From positions 276,969,524 to 277,033,523 of the forward strand of contig NC_080540.1 in assembly GCF_028640845.1 (NCBI RefSeq): a DNA stretch of 64,000 bases, written 5' to 3'. This document shows, one piece after another, positions 12,055-24,185 of this stretch. The first letter of the stretch is position 1. The number at the start of each line of letters is the position of its first letter. This DNA is from Ahaetulla prasina (lineage: Eukaryota > Chordata > Lepidosauria > Squamata > Colubridae). The notes below the pieces were generated by a model. It searched no databases. It saw only the letters and a list, made by a program, of their open reading frames with translations, and was not told the origin of the DNA. A program made the position numbers and the translations under genes.

Positions 12055-12339
12055 GAGGGGTGCTATTTAGCAGGTTCTGACAGGTTCTGGAGAACCGGTA
12101 GCAGAAATTTTGAGTAGTTCAGGGAACTGGCAAACACCATTTCTGGCTGGCTCCAGAGTAGGGTGAGAATGGAGATTTTGCAATATCCTCTCACCAGGAG
12201 TGGGGAGGGAATGGGGATTTTGCAGTATCCTTCCCCTGGAGTGTGGTGAGAATGGGGATTTTCCAGTATCCTTCCCCCGCCACGCCCACCAAGCCATGCC
12301 CACAGAACCGGTAGTAAAAATAATTGAATTCCATCACTG
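12055..12339 (-). mobile_element. hAT MITE family 1, copy B
   Basis: It has three copies of the internal unit with GATTTTGCARTATCC and the right end GAATTCCATCACTG. The left end (GAGGGGTGCTATTTAGC) is altered and directly abuts the 5' end of the Snake1-type LINE, so no target duplication can be read. Confidence 0.75.
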
Positions 12340-12445
12340 CTTGAGACCCACCCCCTCTTTGGTTGGGCATTAGCTTGGAATGTTCAGAGATTAATTAAAT
12401 CAATTGTGACTTAGTTGCATGGCATCCAAAGCATGTCATGCTAAT

Positions 12446-12501
<56 letters not shown>

Positions 12502-12835
12502 TCACATTTTTATACCGCCCTATCTCCCGAGGGACTCAGGGCGGTTTACAGCCTGATAAAAAACACGAACATAAATACAAGATAAAACACCAATTAAAAA
12601 ACTTATTGAACTAGGCCGAATATTAAAAATTACAATAAAAATAATAAAACCCTGTTAAAACCAATTTAAAATTTAAAATTCTAATTCAGTCCTGCGCAGA
12701 TAAATAGATGTGTCTTAAGCTCGCAGTGACTTTTCCGTGACTACTTTTCCGTGACTACTTTTCCATGACTACTGTACATGAATAAAGAGCACATGTGATA
12801 TCATATGAGAGATTACTCATATTTTAATTTTTTTT
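12340..12835. repeat. Segment repeated in inverted orientation at 46683-46884, interrupted by an L2 end
   Basis: 12340-12442 and about 12730-12835 together match the reverse complement of 46683-46884 (shared landmarks GGCATTAGCTTGGAATGTTC and ATGATATCACTTGTGCTC on one strand or the other). At 46.7 kb the match is continuous. Here it is split by an L2 3' end. Confidence 0.8.
12443..12728 (-). mobile_element. L2 LINE 3' end, short
   Basis: An ATTT tetramer array (12443-12500) is followed by TATACCGCCCTATCTCCCGA and GGGACTCAGGGCGGTTTACA. This is the same 3' end as the L2 copy at 61588-63063. The uninterrupted relative at 46.7 kb shows that it is an insertion. Confidence 0.85.
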
Positions 12836-12901
12836 TTAAAAAACCCTTAGAATGAGAACATATTAAATGATGAATGCTATGATTGGAGGGTCTCTCTAAC
12901 A

Positions 12902-13028
12902 CAGTGGTCTCCAACCTTGGCAACTTGAAGCCTGGAGGACTTCAACTCCCAGAATGCCCCAGCCAGCTCCCAGAATTCTGGGAGTTGAAGTCCTCCAGGC
13001 TTAAAGTTGCCAAGGTTGGAGACCCTTG
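12902..13028. mobile_element. Palindromic hAT MITE family 2 (127 bp)
   Basis: CAGTGGTCTCCAACCTTGGC opens the element and its inverted copy CCAAGGTTGGAGACCCTTG closes it. Nearly the whole element folds on itself, with GACTTCAACTCCCAGAAT facing ATTCTGGGAGTTGAAGTC. Flanking octamers CTCTAACA and CTCTAAAG agree at 6 of 8 positions. Confidence 0.85.
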
Positions 13029-13039
13029 CTCTAAAGGCA

Positions 13040-14340
13040 ATTTTCATGAAAGTGCAGTGACATAGGACACCGAACGTAATCAAGAGAAATCATGACTCAC
13101 AGTAAAATCTGAATTGCGACGTAGATTTAAAAAATATACTGCAAGGCAGTACAGACCTGTACTGTAGGTCTTCCTGAAATTCAGCCAGGCCAGTGAAACT
13201 AAAGGCATGCATGATCTTACACTGTTTATAAGAATTTGGTTGAATTATTTTCTGCCTGCCCTATTAATATGGTTGAAACAATGGATTGTCCATATGTAGC
13301 TATATAACCAGAAGAAGCGGGTTAGTTTTTCTTCATAGAAGTACACTGGACATCAGTAACCATAATCCCCATATAGACGCGAGAGAGAGGGAGAGGGAAG
13401 GAGGGAGAGGGAGAGGGAGAGGGAAGCTGCGACAGGTTCCAGTATAGTTAAGAATCGGTTATTGCAGTGGTGATGGAATAAAATCTCCATCTGAGGCTAA
13501 TGTAATTATGCAAAATGTGATTCCCCATTTCTCCTCTATTGCTCCTTTATGAATCTTTCCATTGCTCAGTGACACACGTTGCATTGGTCCCTGAGCTATT
13601 GAATTTTGGTTTCCTGAATTTCCACAGCAGCATTCCATTTCACTGCTGCATGGTTAACCCTATTACTTTATCTCCTAGGTTCAGTTATTCATTAAATATT
13701 CTGTCAAATGGAATGCTTCCAACCACCCAGGGATATTTCAATGTGTTACTAGTTCTCGAGTAGAGAAAGTGCTCTGCTTGTGTTATGGTTTTGTGTAAGT
13801 AAAGCATATGTAAAACAAATGGTATATACAGAAAGGTAGTTGAGAGCTAAATTACTTCCAGCCATGACCTTGATTAAGATCTTAATTTAAAATTATTTGA
13901 GTCTAGCCTATGCTTTGTTGTGGAACTATGATAGGATTTAATGATGGGAATTTAGATTCAAGAACCTAATGGAAGATCTTGCCTTATAGAATCTTATACA
14001 ACTTTTTTTTTATTTAATGGAAGCGGAGGAAAGGGAGTTGGCCAATGAAGGATAAAACAGACACACATGTTTCTCAGTCAGCTTGCCACTGAACTAGCAC
14101 AGTGACAATCTAGAACATTAGGGTCCAAAATTCTCTTTGTCTTTGAAATAATTTAATTCAACAAATTAAAAAAAAAGAAATGAACCAGTGGGGGGAAAAT
14201 GCAAAAATTTTTTCCTGGACAGCACTGATTAATTGACTGATATTTTGTATTATGCCATTTTGTCCAGCCTGAAACTGAGAAATTTGCAATCACCATCCAA
14301 TTTAAAAGTCTTTTCCAAGTCATCTGTTCAAATTCAGTAA
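13040..14340. other. Intronic sequence with one purine-rich tract
   Basis: A GAGAGG/GGGAGA-rich tract lies at about 13379-13424. Otherwise I see no repeat terminus and no coding potential. Confidence 0.45.
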
Positions 14341-14342
14341 TC

Positions 14343-14448
14343 CATCCTTCCTTCCTTCCTTCCTTCCTTCCTTCCTTCCTTCCTTCCTTCCTTCCTTCCT
14401 TCTTTCCTTCCTTCCTTCTTCCTTCCTTCCCCCCTCCCTCCCTCCCTA
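14343..14448. repeat. (TTCC)n microsatellite
   Basis: About 26 tetramers of CTTC/TTCC, with a few TTCT interruptions and a CCCTCCC end. The minus-strand reading frame of Lys-Glu-Gly repeats over it is an artefact of the repeat. Confidence 0.95.
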
Positions 14449-14744
14449 CCAGAACAGTTTTGGAGAGAGGGAAGAAAATGTTAAAAAGAGAACAAAGACA
14501 AAGGAAGTGATAGAAATGGAATTGGTGGCCATATTTCATGCGGAGCCTAAGGAATACCCTGAGATAATGAAAATTCTCACAGCATATGTTCTACAACTAT
14601 AATTTCTTAGGATTGCAAGTCAAGCTTTTAATACTGCTAATGTAACCATAGTTGTCTCCATAGGCAACTCTAGAAAACCCAACATAGATCAGATGATACC
14701 AAATCAATATGCCATTACAACCCCAGCCTTCTTCCAAGGGTCTG

Positions 14745-14835
14745 ATTGAATTGAATACTTTATTTGGTCAAGTGTGATTAGACACACAAGGAATTTGTCT
14801 CCAATGTGAAAGCTCTCACTGTACATACAAAGCAA
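14745..14835 (-). mobile_element. Snake1-type LINE 3' end, diverged fragment
   Basis: TTGGTCAAGTGTGATTAGAC and ACACAAGGAATTTGTCT match the 3' end of the 8485-12054 element. The AATAG tail has decayed to GAATTGAATAC. Confidence 0.7.
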
Positions 14836-14924
14836 CAGAGTAATGACCATCCTCATCATACCAATAAGATGATTTCCATCTATAATAGCTTTTCACTGCT
14901 ATAGCAGAACCCCTAAGCATAATC

Positions 14925-16435
14925 TTTGAAAAATCTTTCAGGACCAGCTCCCTACCCAACCTATGGTCACTAGCCATAGTCATCTCTATCTTCAAAAAGG
15001 GAGGCCCCAGCCTAGTTGAAAATTACAAACCAATCTCTTTATGTTGCATCACCTGCAAAGTCATGGAATCAATTATCCTCCACCTAGAAACAAACAACCT
15101 ACTCTCTAATAAACAATCTGGTTTCAGAAAAAATTATCCTGTAATTTACAACTTCTACACTGCAAAAACATATGGACTACAAATCTTGATCAGGGCAAAG
15201 GAATAGATGCAATTTACATAGACTTCTGTAAAGCCTTTGATTCAGTGGTACATGACAAACTACTTCTAAGACTAAACTCCTATGGCATCTCCGGACCCCT
15301 CCATAATTGGATAACCGCATTCCTGTCAAACAGACAAATGGTCAAAATAGGGAGCACCCTATCAAATCCTGCACCTGTTAATAGCAGTGTCCCCCAAGGC
15401 AGCATTCTAGGACCAATATTCTTCATACTATACATAAATGATCTTTTTGATCATATTATAAGTAACTGTGTTCTCTTCGCCAATGATGTAAAACTATTTA
15501 ACACCACCAATAATGCTGCTACCCTTCAAAAAGACCTTGACTTTGTGTTGGAATGGTCAAAAAATTGGCAACTCCAAATCTCAACCAACAAATGCTCTGT
15601 CTTACTCATGGGCAAAGGAACCAGAACACAAAATACAAACTGAGTGGACATGACCTTGTAGATGACTGTCACTCTGTCAAGGACCTTGGAGTACTCATAT
15701 CAAATAATCTAAGTGCCAAAGCCCACTGTAACAACATCACCAAAAAGGCATTAAGGGTTGTAAACCTAATTTTGCATAGCTTCTTCTCTGGTAATATTAC
15801 ACTACTAACCAGAGCATACAAAACATTTGCTAGACCAATTCTAGAATACAGCTCATCTGTCTGGAACCCGCACTGCAAATAGGACATTAATACAATTGAA
15901 CGTGTCCAGAAATATTTCACAAGAAGAGTCCTCTACTCCTCTGCTCGCAACAGAATATCTTATGCCACCAGACTTGAAATTTTGGGTTAGAAAATTTAGA
16001 ACTATGCCGCCTTCGGTATGACTTAAGCATAGCTCATAAAATCATCTGCTACAATGTCCTACCTGTCAATGACTACTTCAGCTTCAGCCCCAACAATACA
16101 CGAGCATACAATAGATACAAACTTAAGGTAAACTGCATCAAACTCGATTGCAGAAAATGTGACTTTAGCAACAGAGTGGTCAATGCCTGGACTGCACTAC
16201 TGACTCTGTGGTTTCTTCCCCAAATCCCCAAAACATTAACCTTAGACTGTCTACTGTTGACCTCACCCCATCCCTAAAAGGTCTGTAAGGGGCGTGCATA
16301 AGTGCACCAGCGTGCCTACTGTCCCTGTCCTAATGTTCCCTTTAATTGTGTTCATTTTATGTATTCAATTCATGCTTATTCTTATATATATTATCTAATA
16401 TGTACTTGATAAATAAATAAAATAAATAAAAAAAT
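14925..16435 (+). mobile_element. LINE-B, a CR1/L2-group LINE (reverse transcriptase to 3' end)
   Basis: Plus-strand translation gives KAFDSVVHDKLLLRLNSYGI, VPQGSILGPIFFILYINDL, then FANDVKLF where a FADD catalytic block is expected, so one catalytic aspartate is lost. It continues with VKDLGVLISNNLSAKAH, ARPILEYSSSVWNPH and ATRLEILG, and a 3' region with GGGGCGTGCATAAGTGCACC. The tail is AAAT repeats (16410-16435). It is 5'-truncated with several frameshifts. Clade placement is from motif style only. Confidence 0.8.
15185..16280 (+). pseudogene. LINE-B reverse transcriptase, broken
   Basis: Open pieces occur at 15245-15643 and 15553-15882, with later fragments to about 16280. They hold the RT palm and the thumb/C-terminal domain. 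The palm YADD/FADD motif reads FAND. A frame change near 15640 and stops at about 15881 and 15990 interrupt it. It is a non-functional remnant. Confidence 0.8.
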
Positions 16436-16439
16436 AATA

Positions 16440-17042
16440 CCTTTCTTGGTCCAAATAAGTACAAGAAACAGAATCCTTGACTCTCAGTACTGTGTCTCAT
16501 GCAGAGAACTAGTAAGGCTATGCAGAGTTCAAAAATAATTTGAAAAATAAAACAAGTCTCATGTCTAAATTAAATACAACCTGCTTTCCCTGCTGTTTAT
16601 TAAAGCAGCCCACCATTTTCCAAGCTTCTGCTCAAGTCTGAAAGAAAAAAAGCAACTTTAACAGTTGCAATAACTTTAATAACTTAGCTCCTTAAAGCAA
16701 CTGCACCTGTTTTCAAAAATGGCTGTCATGTTGCCTCCTTGATAAGATCCAAAAGGCATTTCCAAATCATATTCCAGTCCTGATGAGCTCTAGCAGCAAA
16801 TGATCCCAGTTAGTCCTTATCTTCACCTCGTATGATGTTAAATATAAACAGCCAGCAAAGAGACTTATGGCAATTCTACTGGAGCAGAGACTGATTCATT
16901 CAAACAAGCCAAGTAGAGCAAGCGCTAAGACCCACCATACCGTGAACTTCTCACTGATAAGAGTGATTACTTGGCGGTCCTGGCACTGATAAGAGCTGTA
17001 GGTTTTTTTCACACTTGGCATGCAAATTCAGAATCTTCCTTC
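16440..17042. other. Intronic sequence, nothing recognised
   Basis: No repeat terminus or coding potential was seen. Confidence 0.45.
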
Positions 17043-18560
17043 AAGTACATTTGTTTGTTTGTTTGTTTGTTTGTTTATTATTTGTCAAACATGTACAAGG
17101 TAGCAAGTATAATAGAATTTATTTATTAGAATAGAATAGAATTTATTGGCCAAGTGTGATTGGACACACAAGGAATTTGTTTTGGTGCATATGCTCTCAG
17201 TGTACATAAAAGAAAAAGAAACAAAAAACCTTCATCAAAGGTACAACATTTACAACACAAATGATGGTCATAGGTTGCAATTTAACCCTTAATGATAGCA
17301 ACAAAAAGTTACAGTCATACAGTCATAAGTGGAAAGAGATTGGTGATGAAAACTATGAGAAGATTAATAGTAGTGCATATTTAGTAAATAGTGTGTCAGT
17401 GTTGAGGGAATTATTTGTTTAGCAGAGTGATGGCATTCGGGAAAAAACTGTTCTTGTGTCTAGTTGTTCTGGTGTGCAATGCTCTATAGCGTCGTTTTGA
17501 TGGTAGGAGTTGAAACAGTTTATGTCCAGGATGTGAGGGATCTGTAAATATTTTCATGGCCCTCTTCTTGATTCATACAGTATACAGGTCCTCAATGGAA
17601 GGCATAATTGGTAGCAATTATTTTTTCTGCAGTTCTAATTATCCTCTGAAGTCTGTGTCTTTCTTGTTGGGTTGCAGAACCAAACCAGACAGTTATAGAG
17701 GTACAAATGACAGACTCAATAATTCCTCTGTAGAACTGGATCAGTAGCTCCTTGGGCAGTTTGAGCTTTCTGAGTTGGCACAGTATGAACATAAGCATAA
17801 AAAAAGGAAGTAAATACAGATAAATGGGGACAGTACGACAGGGACGATAGGCACGCTGGTGCGCTTATGCACGCCTCTCTTTATGGACCTCTTAGGAATG
17901 GAGTGAGGTCCATGGTAGACAGTTTAATGTTGAAGCTGTGGGGGTTTGAGGATATAAGAATGGAGTCAGGTAGAGCATTCCAGGGCGTTGGCCATTCTGT
18001 TGCTGAGTTATATTTTCTGCAATCGAGTTTAGAGCGGTTTACCTTGAGTTTTTATCAATTGTTTGCCCATGTATTATTGTGGCTGAAGCTGAAGAAATTG
18101 TTGACAGGTAAGATGCTGTAGCAGACAATTTTGTATACTATGCTTAGATCAAACTGCAGGCAGAGCAGTTCCAGATTGTCCAAGCCCAAAATTTCAAGCC
18201 TAGTGGCATAAGGGATTCTATTGTGAGCAGAGGAGTGGAGGACTCTTCTCATGAAATATCTCTGAACCCGCTCAATCATATTAATGTCCTATCGGACATA
18301 CAGTGGGGATTCTAGGCAGATGAGCTGTATTCAAGAATTGGTCTGGCAAAGGTTTTGTATGCCCAGTTAACAATTCGATGTTACCAGAGAAGAAGCTTCA
18401 CAAAACAAGTTTAACAACTCTTAAGGCTGTTTTAGCAATGCTGTTAGAGTGGGCTCTGGGGTTTAGATCATTTGAGATCTGTACTCCTAGGTCCTTGACA
18501 GAGTGAGAGTCATCTACAAGATTGCTTCTGCCTAACTTGTATTTGGTGTTCTTTTGTGCT
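17043..18560 (-). mobile_element. LINE-B 3' end split by a Snake1-type LINE
   Basis: The (GTTT)n tail and GTCAAACATGTACAAGGTAG lie at 17047-17117. The element resumes at about 17786 with GGACAGTACGACAGGGACGA and runs to about 18560. It matches the 4222-4955 copy on the same strand. The intervening 668 bp is a Snake1-type 3' end flanked by AGTAT(A/G) on both sides. Confidence 0.8.
17118..17785 (-). mobile_element. Snake1-type LINE 3' end nested in LINE-B
   Basis: It begins with AATAGAATAGAATTTATTGG and continues through the C-terminal coding remnant (LPKELLIQFYRGIIES, VWFGSATQQERHRLQRIIRT on the minus strand). It is 5'-truncated. The host element resumes with a short shared AGTAT motif, a probable target duplication. 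Confidence 0.85.
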
Positions 18561-19219
18561 TCACTTCCCTGTCCTTGAAAGGGGAATAGAGGATTTTTCT
18601 TGTCAGTTAAGAAGGTTATGAATCTCAAAGAGAGGAAAATATTTCAGTAAGCTCACCCTTACTTGATGTCCTTTGAGGCTGCCTGATGGCACATAAGGAA
18701 GACCTTTACTGCCAAATGTCAAGGAAGTACAACATCTCTTGGTGACTAGGCAGTTTTCATATTTCATTCAACCATTGATACATTTTGGGCTTATGCAGAA
18801 ACTAACATTTCTTCTTCTTCTGTACCATTGTATAACACAGATTGCAAGATCTACAACTTAGACTCCCTCAAACGGGTTTCCTTTTCAGAATATTTATCTT
18901 TTATCCATTCCAGTCTCCATCTGCTTTTTTTTTTTTTACTTAACAGAGAAATAATGCAGGTGGCTGGCAAAACCTGTTTATTTGGAAGAAATAAATTCAC
19001 TGTTTTCCCCAGTTCTGCAAACAGTGAATTCCAAGGTAATTAAAGTGGGTTTTTTTAATGATTTGAAAAAAGAAACAAACAGAACACTCATTCTTGTATT
19101 ACATTTGGATTGACTAGAATTAAATTCTCATACTGTTTAACATTAAATTTGAAAGTGAAATGTCTATGGAAATTCTTAGTCATCCACGTCAGGGTTGTCC
19201 CAAAGGTGATTGTCCCAAA

Positions 19220-19304
19220 GATGTTTTGCTTCTTATCCAAGAAGCTTCTTCAGCTCTTGGGTATACAGAGCTGAAGAAGCTTCTTGGATAAGAAGCAAAA
19301 CGTC
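19220..19304. ncRNA. Head-to-head pair of hammerhead-ribozyme-like motifs (Penelope-like element ends)
   Basis: 19220-19253 (-) and 19271-19304 (+) are inverted copies sharing the box CTGAAGA, a stem GCTTCT/AGAAGC and CAAAACRTC. The hammerhead core requires CUGANGA, stem II, GAAA and a UH cleavage dinucleotide. Here the first G of GAAA is A in both arms, so cleavage activity is doubtful. The two arms also form a near-perfect hairpin of about 38 bp per arm. The parent is probably a Penelope-like retroelement terminus. Confidence 0.5.
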
Positions 19305-19329
19305 TTCACAGAAAAACCAGAAAGTCCAG

Positions 19330-21859
19330 TTGCCTCTTGAAAAAGCACCTTTGAGAGTGAAATGTTACCTTTACCTTTATAATTTTCCCTTTGTTTAGAA
19401 AAGCACTGTTACTATGATTTCATTTTTAAAAAAAGGAATTAAAGAGTTCTTTTCCAAATTGTTGGTGTAGGAAGCAGTTTGTCTACCACCTATCATTGAC
19501 CAATTTGATAAGTTGTGGAATATTTCTCTTCCTCAGCTATCAGGAAGTTGGTTTTTTTTTTAATACCATCTCCATGCATCTTTGCACATTACCAATTCAC
19601 AATCATCTAAGGTTACCTATGGAGGATTAGAGATGGAACCAAGTCCAGATGTGAATGTGAAAATTCCTCCCCCCCATGCTTAAGTTCTTCTGGGAGAAGA
19701 AAGCTAGTTAAGGTGCACTGAAGCCCAGAATTATTGGGATTATTGGCTCAGCTCTTAGAGATGCCACAGCTGGAAAGCTTTCTTGCTTTTGTAGAAAGTT
19801 GGATCCCCAGCCCACTAACCAACTAAATAGTAAGATGGGTTATTTAAATCAGACAGGAGTTCTGTGTGTGAGTTAGACATAGATAAGAAAATGTCAAGGA
19901 TCAAAACTGTGTTAGCACTGTTAAAGGCCAAGTGTTATGCTGCAACCTTTCAAAATACTGACAATACGCTATGTCTCAGCGTCCCTGGGGAACCTTTTTG
20001 AAACAGTAACTGAGCAAAAAAAGTTCAAAGACTCAAGAGAATCTAGTGCCATTCAGTTCTTGGGATTAGAGTAATGGGAATACTAACCTCATTAACATTT
20101 TTAAAAAAGAACTCAAAGCAAAGCAAATGTGGAACATTCCTTTCATTGAAGGGATATTGAATATCGCTGAAGCAACAGCAGGTTTTGTGTTTGAGTCATC
20201 CTTGTCTGATAGAGTGACAGAATATTAATCACGGCAATGTCAAAAGCAAGCACCTTCAGCTATTCATCATCACATCTTCCAGGAGAGGCAGAAAGCCAAT
20301 ACCAAAAATGCAGAATAGCTCTCCTCAACAGGGCGCTAAGCTCCAGTTCCCATCATCACCAAGCAGCAGAGCTTGTTGGCTTGAATGTTAGGCATTATAC
20401 TGATTTGTATTCTAGCTCATTTGTATTCTAGCTCATTGGAGCTTGGTTGTGGAGGACACTGAGGGAAAATTATCAGTCCCATTAAATGAGAATGTAACCA
20501 AGCAAACCAAGAACACCAAGGTGCTCAAAAGACAAAATATATTTCTCTGAGAAAATGTAATTTTAAAAAAGGATGCAATTCAATGATTTTTCCTCCTACA
20601 CAGATTTTTTTTCAAAGAAGACCTGAACTTTCTGAACTTCTGAATGTTTTAATTTTATGACAAACGTTTTTGTGTCAGTTAGGTGGTGCAACTTGAGGAA
20701 GTGTGCAAAAAAAAATTGATTGAAGATTGTGTACCATCAAGTCATTTTCGACTCCCAGTAACCACATAGATTGATTTTACAATAATTCAAATGAGCAAAA
20801 TGAGCAAAAAGATTGCAAAGCCAGTATTAATTAATACAATCAACTTAATTTTTACATAACCATAACGTAAGAACTCATAATAACTTGTGATATCTTATGG
20901 TGTATGCATTTTATTGGCTGTTGTACTGGTGTATGTTAGCAGAAGGTGAGAAAAAAAATGGGGAGGGGAACGTCAGGTATGGTGTTAAGGTGCAACCTGT
21001 ACTGTCTTGGTGGCAAATGAGCTGCCCTGGCTGCTAGCCATGGCTCTTGTGGAGCAGATGGAGGCAATATTCTTATTGGCCAACCTACTATATAGGTTTG
21101 GAGATCTTGAGCCTAAGGAGGGGGAGCCTCTGGAGGCAAGATTGTGGGAGAGAGTGGAGTGGGTGGGGAGAATGAGAGAGAAGGACAGATGCCACCACCT
21201 TATGCTCGTTTGTGTGCTTTGCTGTCATGTGGTAGCAGTCTGCCATAAACTCTGGGGAGGTTGGATGGTAAGGAGAAAGCTTGGGGGAAAGCGAAAGTAA
21301 TTTCTGTATCTCCTCAAGATGCTGCTTCAAGGTCACACAGTTGGGAGAAACAGACAGCTGCATCATACCAGCCTAAGTTTGAAGTGTCCATTCTAAAGAC
21401 ATCTTGCTTGAACCTGGTTGGTCATTGAGGGGGTGGAAGTTGGTGATGGGAGGCAATTAAGGGAGGGAAAAGTTAAACTTAGAGATTTTGGCACACAATT
21501 GTCAGTTTTGGCTATGCATTACTGAAATACACATTACTTCTAATAAAATTATACCTTTCTCAACAAATGAAACCAAGGAGAATTTCTATTTAGAGGTTTA
21601 AGTGCTGGTAGGTCTAACAGTGTATTGGGGAATAAAACATTACCATGTTTCAATCAAGTGCAGGAAAGCAGAAGTTCAAGGAAGGCAGTGTAAATGAATA
21701 TAGGTTTATTGTATGCTAATGCTCTCTACAAGAATCTGAATGGTCGAATGGACTAATGGTCCATTTGGTCAAAGCAAAGTGGCAGAAGATAAGAGTCAAC
21801 GGAATACAAATTGGACTGGACTTGTATCTCTTGTGGGCATGAAGTGAGACTGATGATGC
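19330..21859. other. Intronic sequence, mostly unique
   Basis: There is a short GTCATTTTCGACTCCCAGTA phrase near 20740 resembling an RTE/Bov-B end, and a 17-bp direct repeat (TTGTATTCTAGCTCATT) at about 20405-20438. Open frames are all under 100 codons and unrecognised. Confidence 0.4.
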
Positions 21860-21867
21860 ATTTGACC

Positions 21868-22083
21868 CAGGGGTGAAATCCAGCAGGTTCTGGAGAACTG
21901 GTAGTGGAAATTTTGAGTAGTATGGAGAACCAGCAAATACCACCTCTGGCTGGCCTCAGAGTGGGGTGGGAATGGAGATTTTGCAGTATCCTTCCCCTGC
22001 CATGCCCACCAAGCCACACCACACCACACCCACCAAGCTATGCCCACAGAACCGGTAGTAAAAATATTTGAATTTCACCAGTG
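21868..22083 (-). mobile_element. hAT MITE family 1, copy C, with perfect target duplication
   Basis: CAGGGGTGAAATCC at the left and GAATTTCACCAGTG at the right form the inverted termini. ATTTGACC occurs on both sides (21860-21867 and 22084-22091), a perfect 8-bp duplication that identifies hAT-type insertion. One internal unit is present. Confidence 0.92.
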
Positions 22084-22091
22084 ATTTGACC

Positions 22092-22960
22092 CCTTCCTTA
22101 GGCTCAGCCTAGTCATTTCCTACATCTATGTTGCTTGAGGTCTCAAAAGAGATCGAGAGCTTTTGAAGAGACTGCATGGGAAACTGGGTCTGGAGAGAGA
22201 CATCTGACCACTGGACTAATTCATTGGAGACTTCTCTATAAGAAGAGAAGTGAAGATTCAGCCACAGGATGTGCTTCACCCAAAACCAAAGACAGATGGG
22301 GACGGAGGGAGGCAGCTGCCTGCAGAACAATGCCTGAGAGGAGCCCCAGCCTGGAAGACCAGGAAGAAGATCCAGATCCCTGGAATGTCAATATAAAGGC
22401 ATAGCTGAGAAAATCCAAAATCCTAGTGTGAAAAGCTTTAAGCAGACTTCAGACTAGCCCAGCCAATTCCCTTCCTAGCCTTCTCTCCTAGTGAAACACT
22501 GAAGGGGAAGGAGAAAGGGGGAACTGGGTGATTAAGCAATGGAACAAGTAGTGCCTAGTAAATAGCCTGAGGGGAAAAGTAGAAAAAATTAGAAATTGGA
22601 AAGTTTGGAAACACCGCTAAACAGTTTGGGTTTTTCGCTATTTATTCCTGTAAATACTATACATCTGTACATTGTAAAAGAAGTGAAAATGCCTCCGCCA
22701 TCAATGTTTCTGGGAAACAACTGTTGTCCTTAAAGATAGATTCTCCCACTCAGTTATTAAAGAACCTTCAATCACGCTGTGAGAAAAATTCAGCAGTCAG
22801 TCATCTGAATTCAAGCACATCTCCCATTCTTACTCCCAGGCTCCAAATGCGTATTTTTAAAAGGTTCCTGAATTCAGGTTAATAATCACTTGTTCGGCAA
22901 TCACTTTCAGGCTTCTGATGGCGCTGAACAAATAGTAGCTACCGTCTGTCTTTAGAATTC
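22092..22960. other. Intronic sequence, nothing recognised
   Basis: An 89-codon + strand frame (22135-22404) is rich in charged residues but matches no family I know. It may be chance. Confidence 0.4.
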
Positions 22961-23204
22961 CAGTTGTTATCTTGTCCCTGTGGTCACCTGATCGCAATTT
23001 CCAGTGTGAAAGCAAAGTCTGTGGGGAAGCTGGCAGGAAGTCAGGTCATGTCAGGTCCTTGCGGGATGAAGGCAACCAGCACTGCCGGAATGGCCTTTGC
23101 TAAACTGCGGAATTATGCGATGTCGTGCTTTACGATTGTCTTGCTGAGGGGTGCTAATTCCAGTCCTAGTTGCCGTGTTAATTGAGAACTACCTGTACTC
23201 GGAC
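22961..23204. mobile_element. Tigger-like MITE, diverged fragment
   Basis: It ends in TTAATTGAGAACTACCTGTA and contains GTCACCTGATCGCAATTTCC, corresponding to one half of the family. Confidence 0.55.
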
Positions 23205-24177
23205 CGAGGGTGTAGAACTTAGATCTGGTTGAAAGGCATTGTGCAGGATGGGATCTCCTACCGAAAATACTTGCCTCTGAATCTCTTTTCACAGCACTTC
23301 ACCTGGAGGAGGGACACTCAGCAAGCAATCTCCACAGGCACACCTGTAAATCAGTGAATGAAGGCGTGTAAATGCTATAGACATGGAATAAATCGATCTG
23401 TCAATTACAGTGGTACAGTGGTAGAGAACCTTTGCCGAAGTTCCTTGGATTAATTTCTGCTTTAGATAAATGCTTTGAAATTTCTAAAGATCTCCTGGCA
23501 GTCGTGGCTTGTATTGAGCAAGATGTAGCAGTTGTCTGAACAGTACAAGGCAGCTTCCTACAAGCTTTTTAAAAGAAAAGTCAGAAATGATCTGACAGTG
23601 AATATAATTGCCACATCTCTCTCTGGAGGACTGAAATAAAAGCATGTGGGGAGTTTTGCTATAGAAATAAAGGAAGAGAAATTAATTTCTATAAAACAAG
23701 TTACTTTAAAAGCCAAAAATGTTCCATTTTAAAAAAAATTGACAGAGAAAGAGAGATAGTGGCAAAACGAATGCAAACAGACGTAAAAAGGGACCAAAAT
23801 TCACGTTCCATATATTTCTGCGCTGATGACATAGTGAAAAAATAGGGCATAACATTTTACGGAAGACAACAGTGAACTTTTGGTTAAATTCCATCTTACG
23901 GCTTGAATCTTGAAAGGAAAGATGTTATAATAAAGACTCAGTGACTTATAAGTAGAAAAGGAAATTTAAAACACATACTTTTTATAAATCTTGTCCTGTG
24001 TTATCATTAAAAGCCACGCAATGCAAATATTTCCCTATTTTTTGAGGAAGGAGGAAGATCACATGTTTCTTAATTTTGCTAGATGTTTATTTAGCTGTAC
24101 ACAGAAAGTTAATATAAAATCCAGAGAGGCAGCGAGGTATAATAATTTATTTAGTTCTATCAATTTCTTTCAGCTGA
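23205..24177. other. Intronic sequence, nothing recognised
   Basis: No repeat ends, RNA genes or exons were seen. Confidence 0.45.
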
Positions 24178-24185
24178 GGTCCCTC

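Noticed and set aside
14153..14539. 128-codon minus-strand frame with Lys-Glu-Gly repeats
   Set aside because: It is the translation of the (TTCC)n microsatellite.
22135..22404. 89-codon frame as a small gene or retroviral leader
   Set aside because: No recognisable motif, no LTR pair or primer-binding site nearby.
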